Below are positions 44,301-52,600 of a stretch of 64,000 nucleotides of DNA, piece by piece. This stretch comes from Bactericera cockerelli. Lineage: Eukaryota > Arthropoda > Insecta > Hemiptera > Triozidae. The translations under genes were made by a program, and so were the position numbers. The stretch spans positions 52,112,436 to 52,176,435 of the forward strand of contig CM044956.1 of assembly GCA_024516035.1 (NCBI GenBank). The letters run 5' to 3'. The first letter of the stretch is position 1. Every line of letters begins with the position of its first letter. The notes below the pieces were generated by a model. That model made no database searches and was not told where the DNA came from. It was given only the letters and a program-made list of their open reading frames with translations.

Positions 44301-46627
44301 AGTTTGGAGGATACTTTTGTACCAACCAAACTGATTCTGTTCATCTTTACCTTGAAATAATAGAGTGTTCTGATTGGTTGTTGGGACTAATCACGGTATG
44401 ATACACAGTACTTGGTAGACTAAACACGTTCTGAAAAAAAACTCTTTTTTCAATGGAGATTTAATGTGTGATATATCACGGTTTGATAGATGTTTATTTT
44501 ATTTTCAAATTAAGCTTTGCAAGACGAACAATTTGGTGTAGGTAACTCATTTTTTTCCAATTTTGGACTAATCACGGTCTGAAAAAAAGCTCCTCATTTC
44601 TTGAATAGGTATTATGGTTTTTTGGTGACGGAGGAGATAACTATTCAACTATTCATGCTTATAAAATGTAGCGTCATGGGACCACCTGGCTCGAGCTGAC
44701 ACTCTAAATAAAGTACTAGGTACTACCTATACTAACTTATCAAACACCTCGGCCGAGGTGTGAAGAACGCCTATACAAAGAATAGTATACAACACAAGGA
44801 GGCCAGTTTAGAGATTGAAATCTATTTAAATTTTCAAATTTAGCCCACCCAATATAAACAAAATAGGCAAGTGAGCGTTTGATGCAAAGGAAAAGTACAA
44901 GAGAAGAGCCAGGTTACTTACGTCATTGTAGGTTGGGTAGTTTCCAGAGCCAGCGTTGTCCAAAGTGGGAGACCCGTAGACTGGGGCAGGGGGAGCTGGG
45001 CCATAGGTGGGGGAGGGAGGGGCGGGTCTGAATGGTGCGGGGGTAGGTCTAGAGTAGGTGGGCGTCGGGGCACCGTACGTTGGGGAAGGTGGTCTGTAGG
45101 CAGGGGCAGTGGGTGTGTAGCTAGGGGCAGGGGAGTAGCTAGGGGCAGGGGAGTAGCTAGGGGCAGGAGAGTAGCTAGGGGGAGAGTAGGAGGGGCTTGG
45201 AGGAGAGTACGACGGACTGGGAGTGTACCCGGTGGTGGGGAAAGGTTTGGCGGGCTTGGGGTAGTCGTAGCCCTTGGTGGGAGGCAGGTATTCGTTTGTG
45301 GGCGGCTCAGCCAGTGATATCGATCCCATGCATATCAGGGCGACGCTCTGCAGACATAAAACAAAAGAAAGAACATTATTAATACATTGTGTATTTTTGG
45401 TAGATTCATACGAAATGATTTTAGATTTAAAAAAAGATAGATAAAATTTAATAAAAAATATGTATATGATTTCATTCCTTTTGTTTACGAAACAAATATC
45501 ATTGATCAAACAAAATTATGTTTGACATTACAGTTATGGACGTGAACCTCAAAAAGTACTTTTCATTCCTCTTTGATCCATCTTTGGATGAGCGAAATAA
45601 AAAGTTCCCCAAATATTTAAGCCCTACGCCACTATGCATGCAGATCTGATGGATAAAGTTTCTGTCCCAGGAGTCCGCGTAACACGGGTGCCGCATTCCT
45701 GCACAGACTGACCCAGTCCAATTAGCATAATTCTGTAAGAGGTGAGAAGAGAACGACCAATAAATAACTTTCAACGAATTCTTAAAATGTGCAGAGTAAA
45801 AAAAAAAAACCAGCATGATATCGTGACATTGTTAGCGAAACAGACAGGAAAGACATTAGACAAAGGTATTTCCCGACTTCTCACTATCTCTCGTTTTAAG
45901 ACGCTTTCGTGTCAATTTTGGGGGTGGCATTGGGTTAGGAATTTTTTGAGACTGCCACTTTTTTAGTATGAATTGTTTTTTTGTTTTGTTTTATTTGAGT
46001 TTAACGTCGTTTTTCAACTGCATGGTCATACACGACGGGGTTTTACCCCCCATTCGCAGGAAACTTACAAACCTGCTACCCACATTGACCTCATCACGAA
46101 GCCAGCATCACGAAGTCTTCACCTCACTGGACGTTGCTTAGCTTAGGTGATCCTACGAGAACCGGTGCACTCAACGCGCCATCGACGCTGACTATATTAT
46201 TGATTATTGAGTTGTATAGGGACTATAATACTGTTAATTGGTAAGGTTGTTGTAGCAAAGTTCAAACCATTTTCAGCAACCCTGAAGGCCGAAATGCATC
46301 AAGAAAGTTTTCTGTGCAATACTGTTTCCATTTATTCCATGAGTAAGAGTAGTCACTGTCGCAGAGCGAGTTAGCGCGCTAGGCATTGCACACATGGTGA
46401 CCTGGGTTCGATTCCCAGCGGGGAGGATTTTTTCTGCTCTGTACTTGGATGTCCGGGGTCCACTCATACCTCGTGAGGAAAAATGAGTAGCTGCTTTAAT
46501 GTGAAGCAGCGACCAGTGGCAGAATCTTAGGCAAAAAAATAATACAAGATATTGTAAATTAAAGTGATAAAGTCCTATGATTCTGCGCTACCCACTAAAA
46601 TTGTGACATAATAACACAAAGAAAAAG

Positions 46628-46665
<38 letters not shown>

Positions 46666-49600
46666 CATGAGTATCTATAATATAGGATGTAACAAAAAAT
46701 AGACCCTCATTGAATTGAAAATGTAACTTTTGTATTAATAATTTATTAACAATTTTTACCACTAAAGTGGTAGTTTTATTTATTTAAAAAAAAATTAATT
46801 ACAAGAACTTACAAATGCAGAAAAAAAAAGAAGAAATAATAAATTGTAACTTTAGAAAAAGAAAAGAATTAATTTGTATAATACATACTCAATACTGACG
46901 CAAGATGACTCGTACCTTTGTATACATTATGAACAAAATTACTTTCTGAAATTAATTTTGCAGACACAACGACCATGCAGTGTAAATAAAACAACACAAG
47001 ACGAAGCTTCCTCCTCATAATTATGTGGTCTCCAGCGGTGTCCATTTTTCCTTCGTCTGGTCACGACTTTCAAATTAACGACTTTCGACCAAAAGTTGCT
47101 ATCCTCGGTTCTCATCCATTGCGAGACCTCTAAACAGAACCTCTTCTGCTTGATATGATCTAATAATAAGTTTACAAGTAGTCACCACTCATGTATGCAG
47201 AAGATTTGAATACATCTCAGCAAGGATGAGTTACACTAATTAAATAAGCCAAGCAAATTTACAATTATTAATTGACAACGTACAACTGGTAATTTACAAT
47301 TATTAATCATTGACGTATTAGAAGTAATTGATGTTCCAGACGTACCTAACATTGCAAACTTGAAATTTGCAAGGTTAAGGGAGCATTTTTTAATTTCGTT
47401 TTCAATGTCGGCTGAAAGATTTTGGAGGTTAATGAGTAGGTATTTTGAAAATACAGAATTGGAGAGTCATCAAAATGATACTTTATTCGCAAGACATTTT
47501 CTTTAATATTTCAAGGGTAGATAGGTAGATCAATAGTTTTTTTTCCGTCGACATTCATTAGAAAATTAGATTACCTAACAACTCCTTTGCGTCCAACAGA
47601 AATAAAAATAACGAAGTTTAATTTCCTCGTAGGTCCTAATTTCATCTAATAGATTTCAGGAGTCTAGATTTCAAGAGTTTTTCACCACCCTGTTTGTTTG
47701 ATTACATTTTAATATCCACTGGATATCATCATTGCACTTTTTTATCACGTACGAATCATGCTAAAGGTATATTAAGTACAACTTACTGATTCTTTATGGA
47801 CTTAGCAGCAAAGTATCTCTCGTAAGAGCCACAAGTCTATGATTAATTATTAATTGAGATGCTGAGGGCTGTCACGAGACCAGAGTAAAGGTCTCACACA
47901 TCACAGGACCTGGGTTCAATGCCAGTAGCCTGGTGGATACTCCATATTTTCAGTGGATCGTGATTGTATGTATATTATTTATTGTCTGACCTGGTTGCAG
48001 GATTTTCAGTGAAACTCTTGCAAGTCATAATGGGACCTAATTACATTTATTGTGACCAGTTGATTCTATTTGAGTTTAACTTCCTCATTGAGATAGGTAG
48101 TCAGGATGGGGTTTAACCTCTATCAGCCTGGGTAAAGCCGGAAATGCCAGCCTTACGTGTTTGGAGGGAAAGTCTGCCCCAACCGGGGTTCGAACTGAGC
48201 GTCTCTGGACTACCGCTTAACAACCAGCTGCTCTAAATATTTATTTATTTTTAAAGATGAGTGCTCCACAGTCTTCTTTCTTTCGTAGCCATGAAACAGG
48301 AGCTACTGCAGACGCTTGTGTTCTGTGTTGTAGCCTGCTCACCCCGTAGTATGCCTCCCCTCTGATTGGCGAGAAGTGACACAATACTTCCCATTTAGGT
48401 CCTGGGTCAACACGAGCGCACCGGAAGATATCCCTTACAAACAATTGTAACCAAATTGAGAATACAATTTTTTGTCGGCACGGGGAATCGAATCCGGGAC
48501 CTTCCGCATGGCAAGCGAGTGCTTAACCACTGAGCTAATCGCGCGCTCTTCAAATGTTACCTAATTATTTAAGTACTGTTGGCTAAAACTCAAAAAATCC
48601 ATTACACCAACATATATTATTATAATGACTTTATTAGTTCACTAGCGGGCTGTCGCCCGCTTTGCGGGCCGAGGCATGGCCGTGAAAGCAAAAAATCCTT
48701 TTTCGCCAATGGCAGGTGTTGTAGTGGGAGTTTCGAAAAATCCCGTCTTATTGCACATCTAGACTATAAGACAAAGCTACCTACCAAATTTCAGCTTCCT
48801 AGGACTTACGGTTTGGGCTGTAGAGCGATGATCAGTCAGTGGTCAGTGGTCAGTGGTCAGTGAGTGTCTTTGACATTTATATATTAAGATTGTGAATATT
48901 CAACCTGCTTATGTAGGTCAGTGCTCATAACATCCAAGTAATCCAAATCAATTTAATCTGTGCAGATAACACTTTCGATTTTGGAGATAAGCATCAAACA
49001 GATAACTGATCTAACATTCAACCTTATCACAGATATTATAGAGAAATGTCTCGACATCTTGAATTAATCTGTTCAAATCCTTTTTAATCATCCATTATTA
49101 GTTACCTATATCAACATCATCTTGTAACACAATCTAAATGTACAATCGAGAAGGTTAAACCTTTGATTTGTCTCATTAATTTCCGTAAGTTCTTCAGATG
49201 AAAATACACAATTGTCCACGCCTGATGCAATTAGTAATCGTATACTTAGCGAAAATGAAGATAAACAAATAGCAAGGAAGAATATTAATGATGTAATTAT
49301 CGTAATCCCCACACAGTAACATAAACTAGCTGAACATCTAATAGCAGATGCTTGTTTGGAGAACAAAATACATGCAGTATTTTTATTTTGCAACGTTTCT
49401 ATTACGTGGACGGAGGCAGGTACATAAAATATGTACCTACTTATTATTGCTCATTAATTTATATTCCACTGAGGATCCTGGAGAAGTCGATTGTCGACTT
49501 TTTATAGCAACTGATCCGGTAGTCATTCCAAAGGTCGCAGGATTGAGGTCAAGATGAGAGATTTTCCATGACGCCCTGTCTGCTCAAATTGTTTTCTCTG

Positions 49601-52600
49601 TTCTGACTGTCTAACTGATTTGGTAATTATCGGTCAATAAGTCACTGGCATGTGTTTCTACTTAATTACAATTATTATCCTTAATTTATTTGTTGTTTAA
49701 CGTCGCAAAAAATTAATTAAGTACAACAAGATATACATAAAAAAAGAAGTAATATCTACTTAATACTAATGTCTATAATCGAGCTTGTAACCTGTAGGTT
49801 TAGGGATAAAGCAATTTTTTTGTCACCTTGAAATTACTCCTCATCTAGGTTTCTGTAAGATTTTAGGTCATCAATGTCTGGAAATGTCACAATCCTGAAT
49901 GCAACACTGGACCTCCGTTCATAAATTAGTTGCCCACAGATGACTTATTATGACCGATAGTCACATTAGGACATAAGACAATGCCAATGAGTCATGGCGC
50001 TTGTGACACCGAATTATGGATACTATGGACAAAAACAATAAAAAGTTGCTATTAAAAATGAGAAAAAAAGACCATTCTGTCATATCTGGCTATAATAGAG
50101 ATGCATAATGGTCGAGAGTGTACGTTAACAATGAAATAACCGGCGGACTGTGGGTGGTGGATAAAATACTCTATATATTATGCACAGCTAATAATAGCTA
50201 TGAAATGAATAGTACCCAGACCTAACGCTACAAACACCTACTAGCATGACATTATTGTGGACAGAACCAAAGTGGATGTCGAGATTTTTTCTATAAATTA
50301 TCCGAGGACGTAACTAGAGCAAGGACACAGCCTCCGATATTCATTCTGTGGCGTCCACTAGCTGAAACAATGAAATCCTCTCACAAGTCTAAAGGCAATA
50401 AATCCACAAAATTGACAGCACCCTCCTGGTGAGTTCCAACATTGAGGATTAATTCTATTTGATTCAGAGAATCGTGTATGAAATTCCGATAGCTGAGCGC
50501 TGAGCGGACAAAAGTGATCCAATTATGCATGGTATGATGTCTGTTCAGCATGTTGTTAGTTTAGTCATCCAGTCTTCATTGCTGAAATCCTTTGGTATAC
50601 ACCTAATTAAAGATAATATTTGGTTTTATTCTCATCTTTCTCTGAGTGATACAACATTGTACAAATTTGGTGTTATTTTTAACTCGTAGTTATTCAGTAA
50701 AAATAAATCACGCAAAAAACCATTATTTAAGTTAAGTTAAACTTATCATATTTTGTGTTGATCACAATCGTGATATCACAACTACTCAAACTGCTTTAAA
50801 AATATTTGCTTAACTTGGAACTTGAACCACCGACCTCCGATTACAAGTCCGCCACCTTATCGATCAAGCTTTGAGGTCGGTGTTAAAATTCTATTATGTC
50901 ATGCATAAAAAACAATTTGTTAATATTATTTTTTGTACACAGATAACTGGATAACACTGATTCAATTTTCTTCCTAGGCCATTTCTGAGAGTTAGTAGCC
51001 TTTTTTAGTTTCTCTTATCTTCTAATCCCTCACCTCAATCCAACTCGTAAGCAATATTGCCATTGAGGTACTCTTCAAATTCATTCGTCTTACATCATTT
51101 TCCAACTGTATTTCATTCATATGCCTTTTCCTAACTTACCTTGCAATAATCCACAGGACTAATAAATTTAATCTTGCAATGCATTTTATCCACTAAGTAC
51201 GTAATTATTATTGGCTACAAATTTGTTTTCATAGAAACCACTACAGGTTCACCATAATGTACATCGAGTTGAGCAGTTACTCCGAGTACTGAGGTATGCG
51301 TTAACATTAACACTGGTGAGAGGGTGAATGGGACAACTTATCTACAGGTAACGAGATGTAAGATGTCATATGATCCTCCCTTTGGCGCGAGTAAGGATAC
51401 CAAAGAAAGGAAATTCTCGGTGGCTCTCGGTTTACTAATCTAGCTTGAGAATGTATTTTTCTATGTAAACTGAGAGCCACCGCAAATTTTCCCTCTTTGG
51501 TATCCTTACTCGGCGCCAAAAGGGAGGTTCATATGACATCTAACGTCTCGTCACCTGTTTAATTGTACAAAAAGTACAATTAAAGAAAAACCACCTGAAC
51601 AATAAAAGAACGAACTCACGCCTCGAACCTTTCATGCCAACTTGAAATTTTCAAAAGTAAACCAATCAGCAGGACAAACCGATGAATCTTTGTAAATCCT
51701 TGGTGAGACCTATAAGTCCTGTGGCCACATATGGTTACGAAACTTGGAGCATGACCATAGTCGAACAAGACCTGGTGAGAAATTTCGAGAGGAAGATGGT
51801 GAGACGAATTTCCGGACGCATCAAAGAAGAAGACCGTTGGACAGTTCGAACAAACATGGAAATAGATCAGATTCTGAAAGACATTGTTCGATTCATGAAA
51901 GCTCAGATGATTCAGTGCCTAGTTCATGTTACTAGGATGTCTGACAATATGACGGACAAAAAATACTCAATGACAAAATCTAAGTCATCAGAAGAAGGAA
52001 GAAGACCAATATTACAAAGTCTAGACTGTGTCACCAATGATTTAAAAAAAGTAGGTCTCAGAGGTTGGAGTGACAAAGCTATGAACAGGAGAATACGGAG
52101 GAGCATAAGCCAGGGCTCACACTGGAACTGGACTGTAGAAAGTCCAGTAAGTAAGATCTACATTAAAGTTATTTTTACTGAATAAACCACAAGTTGCAGC
52201 AAATAATAATATAGTGTGCAGATCGGGATGGGCTTTTGTCTTGGTTGTAAAACCAATATGAAATTGGTTCTAGCTATAATCGGGGACCTCAGAAACAAAT
52301 GTAATGCAACTGACAAATATAATGAAATGTTGATTCTAGAAATTATAAAAATCAACAGGAATAATTTTATTCCCGTAAGGCCGGTAAGGGTTAAATAGCT
52401 AGTAAATGCAAAACATTGCGAATAATTAAATATTGATGATTCCGAGGCACTTGCCGTTCTAGCTCCGGGCAATTGCCCCTGACCATAGTAATAATAAATA
52501 ATTATGTTTATTGCATGCAAGATCATTGCTTACATTGAATATTGAAAACTAATAGTGATCTGCCTTGTATGTTATGAATGGCAGAGGCGATGAGTTGAAT

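Noticed and set aside
45499..45816. 105-codon minus-strand frame with several Cys
   Set aside because: No recognised domain and no splice sites linking it to the resilin-like gene. Kept out of the feature list for lack of support.
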